A program made the translations under genes and the position numbers. The notes below the pieces were generated by a model, which had not been told where the DNA came from, did not search any database, and saw only the letters and a program-made list of their open reading frames with translations. Positions 1-13,157 of a stretch of DNA of 64,000 nt are shown here, in pieces (the stretch's first letter is position 1; every line of letters starts with the position of its first letter). The stretch comes from Alligator mississippiensis (taxonomy: Eukaryota; Chordata; Crocodylia; Alligatoridae), in assembly GCF_030867095.1 (NCBI RefSeq), contig NC_081828.1, positions 220,255,978-220,319,977 on the forward strand, read 5' to 3'.

Positions 1-520
1 GGGCCAGAGCAGCTCGCCGGTGCCAGCCGGGAACCCGCACCCGAGCCCAGACCGCATCCCAGCCGGCTGCAGCCACGGCCGTAGCGGAGGCCGAGCTGCA
101 CAGGAGAGCACGCGGCAGGGCTGCTGCGACCCGGCGCTCCCAAGCATATGGAAGGGGACAGCCCCCCCACAAATGCCTGCCCCCCCTCAGCCACAGCCTC
201 ACGTCCAGGGCATTTGGCCCATGCCCCACCACCAGTGCCCTGCCCCTGCCCCAGGCTGCCCGTGGCACCCTCCCCTCATGTCCCAACAGCACCAGTTTCA
301 TCCTGTCTCACCGGTTGGACATGGCTCCTGCCAACCCAGCGCACGCCTGCCCCGGGCGGGCACTGCTCCAGCACCACGGGAAACACCCCGGAGCCCATTC
401 CCATGGAGACCAAGGACCACACAATGCCCCCCCTGTGACATCAGGGCCCTGGAGGTCGCAGGGGTCCCCAGAGGGCGCAGCCCACCCCCCCAGACAGGAC
501 GCAGCGGTGTGGGGGCAGCA
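1..520. other. GC-rich flank downstream of H2BK1, no gene recognised
   Basis: Open frames here are short and overlap on both strands, as expected in GC-rich DNA. The first 150 bases are CpG-rich and could belong to a promoter lying outside the window. I see no domain, RNA gene or repeat. Confidence 0.5.
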
Positions 521-526
521 GTGCGG

Positions 527-532
527 TTTATT
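527..532 (-). promoter_or_regulatory. Polyadenylation signal AATAAA of H2BK1
   Basis: The minus strand reads AATAAA 12 nt beyond the H2B stop codon. It implies a very short 3' UTR and a polyadenylated mRNA rather than a stem-loop histone mRNA. Confidence 0.7.
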
Positions 533-544
533 GGGGCACAGCGG

Positions 545-1620
545 TCACTTGCTGCTGGTGTACTTGGTGACGGCCTTGGTGCCCTCGGAGACGGCGTGCT
601 TGGCCAGCTCTCCGGGCAGCAGCAGGCGCACGGCCGTCTGCACCTCGCGGCTGGTGATGGTGGTGCGCTTGTTGTACTGCGCCAGGCGCGCCGCCTCGCT
701 GGCGATGCGCTCGAACACATCGTTCACGAAGGAGTTCATGATGCTCATGGCCTTCGAGGAGATCCCCGTGTCCGGGTGCACCTGCCAAGCAGGGGGCAAG
801 AGGCATGAGAGATCCTGCTCCACCCCCAGCCCCAGCCCTGCCCTCCTTGCAGCTCCCCGCCTAGACTCACAGCAGGGCTCAGTCCTTGCCCCTGGCATGA
901 CCTGGGTCCCCAGCAATGCATGGCCCACATGCCCACACCCCGTGCTGCAGGGGGGCACTGGCCAGGTGCTGCCCCTTTGCTTGGGGGCGCAGCAGGCAGA
1001 GGTCCCAGGGTTGCAGAGGGCAGCTCCCCCTACCCAGGGGCCAAGCAGCATCACTGCACGCCCCACACGCCTGCAAGCGCAGGGTCAGGGCCCTGCACCA
1101 GTGCCCCAGACCCCAGGTACTGTGTGGTGGCAGGGAGAGTGGAGGGACAGGAGCAGCTGGACCCCACCCAGGGGCTTAACCCTTGCTCAGGGCCAGGACC
1201 CAGAGGCATGGGGGCAGCAAGCCAGCCCACACCCTGGCCTCTGAGCATTGCCGCTTGCAGCCCAGGCTGCCTGCCTGCCCGGCGGAGGTCCAGGCACTGG
1301 GCTGGCAGGGGTGGGAACGGGCCGTGGGGCAGAGCTGCCTGCTCCCCGCAGCCCCTTGTGCTGTGCTCTTGCCCCCAAGAGGACTCCTACAGCCCCCTCC
1401 CCAGGGCCCAGCTCCCCCAGCCCCATGCCCCCAACCCCCAGGGGCACAGATGGAGCAGCAAGGGGGTTGCAACCCCAGCAGCCAGGAGCCCCTTGCTCAC
1501 CTGCTTCAGCACCTTGTAGATGTAAACCGAGTAGGTCTCCTTCCTCTTCAGCTTCCGCTTGGCTTTCTTGTCTCCGGAGGCCGCAGGGCGGCCCCGCTTC
1601 TTCCCAGCCTCCAAGCTCAT
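545..1620 (-). CDS. H2BK1: Histone H2B variant, two exons (H2B.K type)
   Basis: This encodes a core histone that pairs with H2A in the nucleosome. Coding exon 1 is 1501-1620 (40 codons) and exon 2 is 545-781 (78 codons plus stop), joined by a phase-0 GT-AG intron, giving 118 aa. The short basic tail (about 28 residues) differs from canonical H2B. The fold is intact: [14 protein letters not shown], then [37 protein letters not shown] and the C-terminal helix ending AVTKYTSSK. Replication-dependent H2B genes lack introns and end in a stem-loop. This one has an intron and an AATAAA 12 nt after the stop, so it is a polyadenylated variant. The name rests on position: in mammals H2BK1 lies just downstream of ABCF2 on the same strand, as here. 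The fold is certain and the paralogue name is likely. Confidence 0.85.
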
Positions 1621-4350
1621 CCTCGCCTCTGGCTCTCTGCCCTGGACTAAGCAAGGGCTCTAGGCAGGCAGGGCCTCACCTGAGGGCGGTTATGTAGCCA
1701 GGGCAGCCCTGGCCACAGGTGAGCGCGCTGAGCCAGGGAAGGCCCCAGGTGTGGCTCCTACCTGATTCCTGGCTCAGCAAGACCAGAGCTGGGGAATGGG
1801 CGCAGGCTGCGACAGGGCCAGGGCCCAAGGGGCTGGTGCCTGCTCCCTGCTCTGCACGGAGGTGGCGAAGCACAAGGGAGGTGCCAGGGATGTTTGTGGG
1901 ACCGGGACACTGCAGGAGCCTGTCCCGTATCACGGCCCCACGCCCTGGAGTGGTGCAAACCGTGCCCTGCTGCAGCCTCCCCACTCCAGAGCAGGGACCA
2001 GGGGCTGGGCTCACACCCCTCGTGGCACGAGCCGGCTCCAGGCGTCCTACCCGCTGCGGATGGGTTGCGGGGGGAATGTGCTCCTGGCCCCTCTCCTGGG
2101 CATGGCCCCAGGCCCCGGCTCCCTGGGGACACGAGCATGTGCCACATGCACCGGCCCCAAGCTGGGCTCTGCCCCATCCCTGCTCAGAGCGGGTGCAGGG
2201 TGCCTTGGTGCTTGGCTGCGCGTCTGGTGCAAGGGTGCTGCCTGCTTTCCTTCGCCTGGCGGGAGCATGTGTGCATGTGTGGTGTGCGTGTATGTGCACA
2301 CGTCTCTGGAGTGCTGAACAGGGGTGATCTGTGCCAGCAGCCTGTGCTGCAGGGCAGAGTCCGGCCCCTGCTGGACACGCGTACCCTCGGCTCCTGGCAG
2401 GACGCTGAGTCTCCCCAGAGCTTCGGGGGAGCAGGGGCTGGTCACGGCTTTGGCGCTGACCCCTGCGTCATAGAATCATAGAAGTAGGGTCAGGGCCATG
2501 TCAGGGCCGAGGCCACAACTGAACTCTGCTGCAAGTATAACCTCGTTAACCCCCCCCCACCAGGCACACGCTGCTTTCCTCCCTGGGGCGTCACTGGCCT
2601 GGCCGCATGCCTCCTCCCCGAGACCGGCTCTGCTCGTGGTCCCTGGCCAGGAGGTGTTGTGACACTCGGGGCCCCGTGCTCTGCCCTTGCTTCTAGCTGA
2701 ACACGGGCCTGCGGGAGATGCCCCCAGCTCCCTTCAGTGTGCAAGCAGGTGTGCGAGGGGGTGACGGGAGTCCCTCAGTGGGCTGCTCCGGTGGCGGGAT
2801 ACCGCTGGATGTGAGGGTGGGACCGCAGGCATCGCCCTCACCCCTCCGGTGCCATGTGCGGTCCGAGGAGCTGGTGCCAGAGCGGGGCACAGGGGCCAGC
2901 CCCAGGGACATTGCATAGGCTGTTGCTTTGCTCTGCCGTTGCATCCAGACCGCGTTGGCCCTTGGTCCAGCTCGGGGGCACTGGTTTCTGCTAGGAAGCC
3001 CCATGGCCCCCACCCCACCCCCTTTGGACTAGGTTATAGTCCCCTCCCCACAGGACTTGGGACCAGCCTCTTCCCGGGTGCCTACCGCTGCCTGCCAACT
3101 GCACCAAAGCATGTTTCTCACACGTGGCGCACGCACCATAGAGCAGACTGGATTTATCACCCCATAGGGCTGTGCCCGCAGCGCATTTTGCCAGCAGGGA
3201 TAGCTCTGGGCTCTGGCACAGGGCACGACCCCGAGTAGAAACCTCCAGGGACCCGCTTCACTGGGCAGCGAAACCCCACGAGCAGGTAATGCGGTTTAAC
3301 CTAGCTCCAAGTGAGCTGCTGACTGTACCAGATGCTTCTCTCCGGTAGGAGCAAGGTCCAGGACCAGGCTGGATGGGCACCAGCTGCCTCTGGGGCAGCT
3401 CTTTTATGGTTATGAGCTTCCTGCCTTGCTCCCTGTGCTACAGCTCAGGCATAGCTGCCTCCCAAGAGGGCACGGCCTAGGGTCTCACTCCACTTTCGAC
3501 AAGCACGCGTTTGCTGGGCTGCGAGAAGGAACATCCCGCAACAGGCAGGCGCCCTTTTGCAAGTCGTCACACACCAGGGCCCAGGAGCACCAGCTCCACC
3601 CTAAACCCTGCTGGAAAGTGAGACCAAGGAGATCCTGGACAAGTCAATCCCACAGGGAAGAACTGCCCAGCTTCGGGTCTCAACATGCTGAAAGATGGGC
3701 ACCTGGAGCTGGGCCCAAGGAGGTGGGGGGAGAAGGGGGCACAGGACGGTGCTACACAGGAGCAGGGCTGGAGCCAGCTTCCGTTTCACATCCATGCTTT
3801 ATTTCACCACCTCCCTGCAGCCGAGGCTCCCTCCTTCCCCACCTCCCGTGGCCCCTGTGCTGCATGTGCAACTAGTGAGGCAACTGCAGGGCTGCCCAGA
3901 GATACCTGCAGCGCCTGTGCCCTGGTGAGCAGAGCTCTACTGCTGCTCCGGTCTGTGTCCCTGTAGCTCGGTGCCTGCCCACACCCCTTCACCACCTCAG
4001 AGCCTTGGAGACCCACAGCACTGCAACAAGGGCACCTGCTGCTGCCCAGGCCAAGTGCAGCACAAAGGCAGTAGCAGAGACTTGCTCCAGGTCAGCTCTG
4101 CTCTGGTACCCATCTCCTTGCCAGCTCTTGCCCCTGCCCCATGGTGAGTGGGGTAGTGCACAGCGCAGCTGATGCACGGCCCATCCCAGAGCTTGTCACT
4201 CGCTGCTTGTGTGTGGTGGAGCCTGGCAGTGCCGCATCTCCGGGAGGGGGTGCTCAGCCACACGCACTGAAGCCACATGCTTTGCTCAGCCAAGAGGCAG
4301 TACAAAGCTGCACACGCCTACAACTGGTGTCATTCTGGGAACGAGGAAAA
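1621..4350. other. H2BK1-ABCF2 intergenic stretch, no further gene seen
   Basis: This lies between the H2BK1 start and the likely ABCF2 poly(A) site. It must hold the H2BK1 promoter, but I see no clear TATA box. A second minus-strand AATAAA at 3798-3803 could serve a longer ABCF2 3' UTR. The only repeat seen is a short CR1 tail near 2.5 kb. Both strands have ORFs up to about 200 codons with low-complexity composition and no recognisable domain. Confidence 0.5.
2468..2540 (-). repeat. CR1 LINE 3'-end remnant
   Basis: The sequence tcatagaatcatagaag followed by gtagggtcagg is the reverse complement of a CR1 3' terminus with its short tail repeats. Only about 70 bp are recognisable, so it is a severely 5'-truncated or eroded copy. 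Confidence 0.5.
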
Positions 4351-4370
4351 AAAAAGACTGTTCTTCCCTC

Positions 4371-4376
4371 TTTATT
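4371..4376 (-). promoter_or_regulatory. Likely ABCF2 polyadenylation signal AATAAA
   Basis: The minus strand carries AATAAA about 440 nt beyond the ABCF2 stop, giving a 3' UTR of normal length. Confidence 0.55.
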
Positions 4377-4813
4377 GACTGATAGATTCTCAGCAGATCT
4401 GATAATGACACTGTTAAATAATAGTTAAAACCAAACCAAGGCCAGAGGAGTCTGAAGTCAAAGTTTCTAAACTGAAGCAGAAGTTGGGGTAGGAGGTGAG
4501 CTGGGATCTCCATTTCCCCCTGGCTGCAGTCGGGGCACCCTGCCGCCCGCTGTCAGTGTGGCTCCAGGGTCTGGGGCTAGAGGGGACGTTGTCCAGATGG
4601 GAGCAGTTGCCCGAGTGCAGCCAGAGCAGAAGAGGAGGGTCTGTCCAGATGCGGAGGTGCAGGGAGAGCAGAGGGAAGCGATATTGCAGCAATGCTAGAA
4701 CACAGCCACAGAGATAGCAGCAGAGTCCGATTCCAGGCGGCAGGGGGATGGTCAGGCTGGCCATTGTCAGTCTCCCTGGAGAACACCCGCCGGCCGACTG
4801 ACCGCTCCTGCGC

Positions 4814-7800
4814 TCACACATTGTGGGTCTTTTTGGTGAGCTGGGGATCTTCGTCCACCAGCTTGGACTTGAGATGTTCCTTGTAGGCCAGGATGTCGCC
4901 CTGCCACTTCGTGATTGTCTGCTTCTCGCAGACCCAGATCTCCTGGGCAACCTGAAAGCACAAGGCAGGGCTCAGCGCAGCTCAGCTCAGCACCAGGCAC
5001 ACGGGGTTCTTCCCCTCACCCCCGCCCACAGCCCTGGCTCCCTCATCTCCCAGAGGCGGCAAGGTTTGCTGCCACAGCCGTTCACTGACAGCGCAGAGCA
5101 TTCCCGGAAGCGAAGGTCGGCCAGGGCGCTTGGGGCAGTCCTTCCTCACCGCCACTTCAGTGGGGAACCGGAACCATAAGGATCACCTGCTCTGCATGGG
5201 CAGGGCAGAGCGGTTTACAGTGACCTCAAGCAGCAGGCGGGAAGCCTGGACTTGAACTCATTTTCCTAAAAGAAAGGCTGGCTCCCATGGGCTGAGAACC
5301 AGGAAACCATGTTGCAGATACAGTAAGTGCCAAATTTAACATGAATGCTGTTTCCACGCACAGTCACGCAGCACAGCGTTAAGACGGTAAATGGGGCACT
5401 TGACTAGACCCATTCACTTCTACTTGGGTTCTGGGTCGAATGATTTGGCTGGAAAATGGAATTCAACTGAACGCCCCAAATCTGCAGGTTGCAAACTTAG
5501 ATAACGCCCGCTTCAGACACAGGGGACACAGGGAAAAATCTTTCCCAGGGGTTGTATTTGAAACGTCCTTTAAGACATGAGAACCAGAAAGTCCCATCCT
5601 TCAGGCTGATCTTTCAGTTACAAGCTGGAAAGGGAGGTCAAGCTTTCCTGACTACGCAGAGCCCCACTGGCTTCTCAACTGGGAAATAAGAAAGGTGCTG
5701 AAACAAATTAGCAGAGTAATCAGAGACGGAGGAAATATCTGCTCTGCACCTCTAGAAGGGGCTACTGCTCTTAAAGCATGTCTATTGCCTCAGCAAGTAC
5801 ATCCCACTTCGGTTAGGTGCGGCTGCCAGAATCTGCCTTAAAGGGGTTGTTCCATGGGAGAGTCACTGAATAGTCCCCACCTCTAGCAGAGACGCCTGTG
5901 CCCAGCTCATCGCTGCTGGCCTCGCTGGCACAGGATTGCTGGATCCCCTCCACCAATGGAGCTTATCACCTCCCCTGCCCTCACCTGCTGAATGAGCCTG
6001 AAGTCATGGCTAACGAGCATCATCCCTCCCTCGAACTCATTGATGGCGTCGGCCAGCGCGTCGATGGTCTCAATGTCCAGGTGGTTGGTGGGCTCGTCCA
6101 GGAAGAGCATGTGCGGGTTCTGCCAGGCCAGCCAGGCGAAGCAGACACGGCACTTCTGTCCATCTGAGAGGTTGCGGATGGGGCTCACCTGCCGGGGGGA
6201 CGACATGGTCAGAACACACCATGGCATGTGTGGCCTGCGACTCCCAGGGAAGCCCGTCCCGTCGCAGGAAGAAGACCGTGCAGGGTCCATGCCTGGAGCA
6301 GGCCCCCCACCTCAGCAGAGGGCCCTGGATTTCTGTGGCACTCCCAGACCAAGCCCACGCTGCAGGTGCCACGGGACACAGAACTCACTGAAGTCAGCAA
6401 ACATGCACCGCCTCCCACTCACAGCCCCAAATCTGCCCCAGGTCCAGGGCAAATGTTTCCCTGGGCACGGGAAGCTCACCTGAAACCTTTGACCCTAAAC
6501 TGCAATACCCAGCACAAAAGCAATGTGGCCAGAAACGGGTGCAGTGACGGCCCCTACAGCTTTGATGCATGGGAGCTGACATTGCTACACTGCTGCCCCC
6601 TCGAGATGAACCAGGTGACTCACGCTCCTACCCGAGCTACCCGTCCCATCTCTGACCAGTGCGGCACCCTGCCAAGACCTGGCCCCACTCTGCCCATGCC
6701 CCACAGCATCATCCACCTTGCCCGAACCCCCCCACTGCCTCTCCGAGCCTGGCTGCAACACACAACAAACTTCAGTGACCCCACCTGTACTAAGGTATGC
6801 AATCAGCCTAGGTCAGAGCATGGGCTGGAAATCAGGCAGCAGCCAGGTGACCAAGAAGGATCCTCAAAGGACCCACAAGGAAGAGGAAGCAGAGCTGCAC
6901 CCTCCCACCATCAGGCACCACTCCAGAAATCCTCCGGCTGGACCAAGGACATGGACTGCAAGGGCAGGATCTTGGCACACCCACTCCTGTTCTGGCCCCG
7001 CTCCACGGAGCACAGCATTTCCGTCAGGGAACAGGCACATTAGCTCCCCCAGCTGCCAGCACCACCCTGGACACCCTAACGAAGCCAACCCCGTGCCCAT
7101 GAAGCCAGCACACTGGTGGAGCCCCCATGGAGGTCTCGCATTCACAACTATCAGCCCAAGACAGCTTGTGTCCCACGTGACTGAAGACTGCTCTGGCTCA
7201 CAGGGAAGACACAACCCCATGGAGGCCACCTGCCCACAGCACTGAATCCCAGAAAGCCCCGGCCAGTAGAAAGGATGTCTCCCCTCAGCCACTGCACACG
7301 GCGCTGGTCACCAGCACAGGGGCACAGCTCGGAGCTACTGAGCATGATCTGGGTCCTGCTGCCATCCCTGGATACCAGAGCCCAGCACAAGGCTGCTCCA
7401 CATGCTGGCAGCTCTGAGCTGCCCTCGGCAGGCTGGACGCTGCAGTGTTTGGCTGGGAATCTCCGGCTGCGTGCCGTATTGTGATGGGCTGCACAGCACT
7501 GAGCTGGTTGGCAGATGACCCCTGAGACGGGGGAAAGCCCTGCTCCCCTAGCCCCAGGTGTTCAGAGCAGACTCCACAGAGACCTCAGCCCGCACCCACC
7601 TGCTGCTTCCCAGTCAGCCCGTATCTGCCGATGATTTTCCTCATTTCCTCCTTCTCCTTGATCTCTGGGTAGCACTTCATCATGTACTCCAGCGGAGACA
7701 GGTCCAGGTCCAGCTGCTCTTGCAAGTGCTGGGCAGAGAGAAGGACAGGCATGAGCCCAGGAGGTAGGAGGGCAGGGCAGTCAGCCCCACCCTTCACACA

Positions 7801-10800
7801 TCATGTCTGCAAACACCAGCTGGGCAGCAGCAGGCAGAACAAGACACCAGCTACCATCACCTCTCTTAGCAGTGCAGACTGGAGGCTGCCAGAAGCAGTG
7901 CACCCCTGCTGTGCCTGGCACAGAGGCTTGTCTCCAACCCAAAAGGGAAGGGAGGCTCCATAGTCCCAGAGCAGCAGGGGGCTCAGCCCGCCCTGTGCAG
8001 AACCATGACTCCAGGTGTGGAGCAGGGGAAGGCTGAGCCTGTCCAAGCAGCAGCAGCAGCTTTTCCTGCATGTCAGAGTACACTGCATGGGGAGGGGTCT
8101 GGAAAGGACGTGGCACCTTGCCAGCCCACGGGGGTTACCTGGTGGTATCGGCCGATCTTCACATGCGAGTGCTTGCGAATCATCCCATCCGTGGGGAGCA
8201 GCTGGAAGGGACAGAGCACATCACACTCGAGCGGCAGCCCAGTGCCCCCCATCATCCCAGGCATGCTCCTGCCTCTCCCCAGTAATGGGGGCAACCCCGT
8301 TGGTACCAGGCTGGGGTCTGTCATCACCCACCAAGAGACCTTGGGCTAAGGGGCGTGCCCAGGGGCCGGTCAGCAGGAAGGACATGGAGTCCCTGGAACA
8401 GCTGCTGGGAACAGCAGGAGGCACTTCCCACCCTGTAGGTCACTCCAAGGCAGTGGGCATAGGGCAGGGAGACCACCCCAGGGCTCCTACCTCTCCTGTG
8501 AGCAGCTTCAGCAGCGTCGACTTCCCAGCTCCATTAGGTCCCACAAGAGCCACACGCGTGTCCAGGTCGATCCCAAACTCCAAGTTATTGTAGATACGTG
8601 GCTGCAATCCGCAGAGACCGAGAGGTCAGGCCTGTCCGGACTGCTCTGGACAGTGCCTGGGGGGGCTGTTGCCCTACACCTCACACACGGGAACAAAGGC
8701 TGGGCATCTCCACGCTACCCAGCTGCGTGAAGCAGCAAACCCCCTACCCCAGCACACTCACCCCGTCTTTGGTGTACTTGAAGCTGACGTTCTGCACCAT
8801 GATGACAGGAGGAGGGATCTTCCCGCACGGCGGGAAATAGAAGGACAGTGTCTAGGAAGAGAGTAGGCTCACTGGTGAGCAGGGGACATAGCCGCTCCAG
8901 GGAGACTGTTCTTCCAGGTGCAGAGGAGCTGTGGCCCTTGCCCCCAGCTCGGATACAGCAGCCTGGGGCCATCGTGGTGCCCAGGCACAGCAGATGACGT
9001 TGCAAGGACCCTCAGCAACTCCCCTACACTTTGTTTACCTTGAGCATCAGCCCAGTGCTGGCTGCTCCCCCAATCCCGCTCTCACTGTGGGGCATGAGGG
9101 TTTATTCCCCAGGGGCTCCCAGTTTCCACCCAGTGACATTCCTTACTGTGCCTGCGAGAGCCCCACACCCTGTACCCAGGACTAGGTGCCCGATGAGCCC
9201 ACCTCCTGCTGGGACACACAAAGGACAACGCAGGGAAGGCCATGCAGTTGTCTGTCACAGATAGCGTGCTGTACACTATGTCCATCCCATGCTCCTGGCC
9301 ATCCTGCTGGCTGCACTCACTGGCTTTGCTCCTGGCTGCAGTTCGCATGACTTCCTGCCCCGATTTCCAGGGTCTGCCATGAATTTCCCAGCACCCCAAC
9401 CTACCTTATCATTCACTACCCTCTCCGTCAGCCCTGAAGCCATCATTTTCTGAAGGGTCTTTTCTTTGCTCTGAGCCTGCCGAGCCAGCTTGGCGCTGCC
9501 ATGACCAAACCGTGCAATGTAATTCTGTAACAGGAGATGCAATTACTGAGCCTGGCAGAGACACTGCACAGAGGCAGCAGATGAGAAATGATCACAGGAG
9601 GGACAGTGGTTCTGCACTGGTTATTTCCCAAGCTTTGGGGCTTTGCTGGTTGTCATGTGGGGCCAGGGGAGAATTCTCTCCCCACCTCCTCCCCTTGCTG
9701 TTACATGTCAGGGTTCTGAGGGGTTTTTTGCCTTCCTCAGAGATGCTGGTTGTTGTCTGCAGCCAAAGCTGGGGATGGTGACTGGGCTGAGACAGTGCTC
9801 CTGCTGGGACTAAAATCTGGAGGTTCTTGGCTAGAGGGGTCTTGCCCCTTCGTGTGGGGTGAGACCAACATCATGTTTGGGGCCAGGAAGGAATTTTACC
9901 CCATGGTCAGACCGGTACAGATTGAAAGTGGGGTCTGCCTTCCTCTGTAGAGGGGGTACGGTCCCTGTCCGAAATCTTTTGAGTGCATATCAACACCTTT
10001 TGCAACAGCAGGATGTTGGCCACCATGGCTTACCGGTGGCAGGTTCAGGTGTGATGTCTGGTGCTGTACCAGGGGTGACTGTGTCATTTTGCTACAACAT
10101 TGGACAGTGGATTTGCCTGGGATGGTTTGGACAGGGATGATCCTGCCTCAGGCAGGTGCTGGACTAGATGTGACCTCTGAAGGTCCCTTCCAGCCCCACC
10201 TCTTTACAATTCTATGAACAGAAGCCACCAGGTACCTTCATGTGGGCGATCTGATCCTGCTCCCAATGGAAACGCTTCATCTGATTCTCTTCTAGCTCCA
10301 CACGGGTCTTCACATACTGATCGTAATTTCCCTGCAGAGAGAATGGGACCGCAGCATGTGAGATGCCTTCCAGAGCCCAGCCCCTCAGCTAGAAGCTCAG
10401 AGTTCTTGTGGACAGGGGCTGCCCAGGCTGAGCCAACCTGCCCTGGAGCCAGGGTGGGGGGGTCCTGCTCACCGTGTAATACTTCAGCTTGCGGTTGTGC
10501 ATGTGGATGATGTTGGTACAAATGCCGTTCAGGAAGTCCTGGGAGTGGGAGATCAGCACCAGGATGCGCTTGAACCTGCAGCATCACACGGAGTTGTCAG
10601 AGGCTGGGGAGAACAAGACCACCCCAGGGCAGCCCCACAAGCAGCCAGGATGTACCACAGGTCCCCTGCTTGTGCCCGCCACCCAGACAGTGGCATGAGC
10701 AGCACTACGAAGGCTTCTGGGAAAGCAGCTGGAGCCAGACATGAACTGCTCCATACAATCAGACAGGGCTCCTAGACCACAGCCCCCTTCCCTCCATGAC

Positions 10801-13157
10801 CAGTGTTATTTAGCCTCTGGGGCACAGGGTAGGACCAGCTGCCTGAAGGAACTGTCCCTGGTAGCACCTGCCGCCCCTGGGCTGAGGCAGGAGGCCCCCA
10901 GAGGCCTAGAGCACAGCATCCACCCCCAGCTGCGCTTACGTTTTCAGCTCCTCCTCCAGCCAGACGCAGGCATCCAGATCCAGGTGGTTCGTGGGCTCGT
11001 CCAGCAGCAGCATGAAGGGCCGGATGAACAGCGCTCTGGGGGGCAGAGGGGGAGGGTGAGGAGGGGCTCCCCGCCCAGCACACAGTCACTCCCAGCTCCC
11101 CCGAGCTCCGCGACCCCTGCAGCAGCGCAACGAGGGGGAGCCTGCAGCACAGCTCACCTGGCGAGAGCCACCCGCATCCTCCAGCCGCCACTGAAGTCCT
11201 TCAGCTTCTTCCTCTGCATGGCCGGCGTGAAACCCAAGCCGTGCAGGATCCGCGATGCCCGCGCCTCCGCCTTGTCAGCATCCAGCTCCTCCAGCCGCTC
11301 GTACAGCTCCATCAGCTTTTCACACTCCGCTGCCAGGGAGGGGAGACCCGTCAGAGTCTCATCGGTGCCCTCCCCACCCCCCTGCCAGGGATGGAGCCTC
11401 AGGGCTCAGCCCGCCCAGCACGGCAAGAGCAACTGGGACGGCTCCCCCACACACTGCACCGAGCAGCTGCGGAGCCACCAGAGGGGCCGACTACGGAGCC
11501 TGGTGGCTGCAGGGGCCAGGCCCCACCAGCCCAGGGGAAGGTGTGCGACCACCCCGCGAGGAAGCCTGGGGCAAGCAAGGAAGGCGCCTGGTTCACGACT
11601 CCTGGAGACTTTACCGTCCTCGTGAGCCAGCCGCTCTGCCTCCCGCTCCAGCATGGCCCGCTCCGTGTCCACCTCCATCACGCACTGCAGGGGGCTCTTC
11701 TCGCTGGGCGGCATCTCTCGGGTCAGGTGGTAGATGTCGATGTGCTCCGGGATCGGCACCTCCCGCTTCCCGATGGCGGACAGCAGCATGGACTTCCCTG
11801 CGCCCAGGCAGACAAACACGTCACTCTCGGCTCCCCTGGCGATAGATAGGCAGCTCCCCAAAGAAGGCCTGGGGCAGGGGCTGTCTCCAGCGAGCCCTGC
11901 AGGCCGGAGCCTTCCCGCAGAGCCAGGCAGCCCACGGGCCCTTGCACGCTACTGCGGCAGGATGAGACGAAGAGAAGCTGGGGCGGTCTCCCTAGCCCAC
12001 CCTGCTCCCACAAAGAACCGATCCTCGCGAAGCACTTCCCATTGGGCCCCTCGTCGCCCCAGAGGCTTCCCCGGCAGCACCGCGGGTTTCTGCACCAGCT
12101 GTCCCGGCCCCCGGCCCGTCCCCAGCAGCCCTGCGCCGGGGGGAGCCGCCCCCAGCAGTCGGGGAAGCTGCTCCTCGTCCCCAGCGTCCAGCAAACAGCG
12201 CGTGCCGAGTCCGGCTCCCCTCCACGGGCTCGTGCCTGGCCGGCACGTCTCCCCTTCCAGACACCCGGCACTACGCCGCGCCGCCACCCGCGGCTGCCAG
12301 GGGGTAGCCATGCCGCGCCCCCCCCGCCTCACCAATCCCGTTGAGCCCGATGAGGCCGTAGCGCCGCCCCGAGTTGAGCTCGAGCTTGGTGTCGCTCAGC
12401 AGCTCCTGGCCGTGGAAGGTGAGCGAGAGGTTGATGATGTGCACGTCGGTGCTGTTGGGGTGGGAGGCGAGCACGCCCGTCACCGCGCGGGCGGCTGCTT
12501 TCTTCAGCTCAAAGTCCTCCAGCTCCTTGGTCAGGGCGTCCACCTCTGCGCCGGGGAGCGGGACAGCGCGCCGGGTGAGTCAGGGCCCCGCAGCCGCCCC
12601 CGCCCCGCGACGCCGGCTCCGCGCCGCCCAGCGCCGGCGCCAGCCGGGCCCCCTGCCGGCCGCTCGCGGGAGGGCCGGGGCAGCCGGGCAGGCGCCGGCA
12701 AGGAGGGCACGCGGGTGGGACGACACGGCGCTGCCCCCGCGCTCCCCCGGCCAGAGCCCTGGTGCCCCCCGCGCCGCGTGCAGCCCGGCCCAGCCCCGGG
12801 AGGCTCCGAGGAGTCTTGCTGGCGGGTTTGTCTCAAGGGCCAACTGGGCCCCGCGCTCGGTGGGCCCCCCCGCCCGGCCGGCCGGCCCGGCGCACTGGGG
12901 GGGGGTGCCCCCGGGAAGCCGCGAGCGGGGACGGGGGACCCCCCCGGGCCGAGCGGCAGGCGGGTCGGGGTCGGGCCGGGCCGGGCCCGTGCGTGCGGCT
13001 CACCCGGCGCCTCGGTGCCGTTGGGGTCCCCGGGCCGCGCCTCCGCCAGCTCCACGCCCGCGTCGCCGTTCTCGTCCGGGCCGCGCCGGGGCCGCTGCCG
13101 CGCCTTGGCCGCCTCCTTCTTCTTGGCCGCCTTCTTCTTCGCCAGGTCGGACGGCAT
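4814..13157 (-). CDS. ABCF2: ATP-binding cassette sub-family F member 2, 14 coding exons
   Basis: This is a cytosolic twin-ABC ATPase of the ABCF/Gcn20 group, without membrane segments; the family works with ribosomes and translation. Exons (minus strand): 13004-13157, 12333-12545, 11615-11797, 11158-11329, 10940-11035, 10473-10575, 10236-10331, 9405-9524, 8762-8851, 8491-8601, 8139-8201, 7600-7728, 5985-6188, 4814-4951. All junctions are GT-AG and the frame is unbroken, giving 623 aa, the same as the main human isoform. The N-terminus is lysine-rich ([15 protein letters not shown]). ABC 1 has Walker A GLNGIGKS (118-125), signature SGGW (230-233) and Walker B with D253-E254. ABC 2 has Walker A GPNGAGKS (430-437), signature LSDGQ (517-521) and Walker B with D541-E542. 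The start is the ATG at 13157. The in-frame GTG further upstream only opens a Gly-Ala run encoded by the 5' UTR repeat. Confidence 0.97.
9640..10218 (+). repeat. CR1 3'-UTR segment in ABCF2 intron 7
   Basis: The 3' end reads ggactagatgtgacctctga, then ggtcccttccagcccc and ttctatgaac, which is a plus-strand CR1 terminus. The upstream part has the same layout as the inverse-strand CR1 UTR near 21.8-22.1 kb. It is antisense to ABCF2 and clear of both flanking exons. The left boundary is approximate. Confidence 0.7.
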
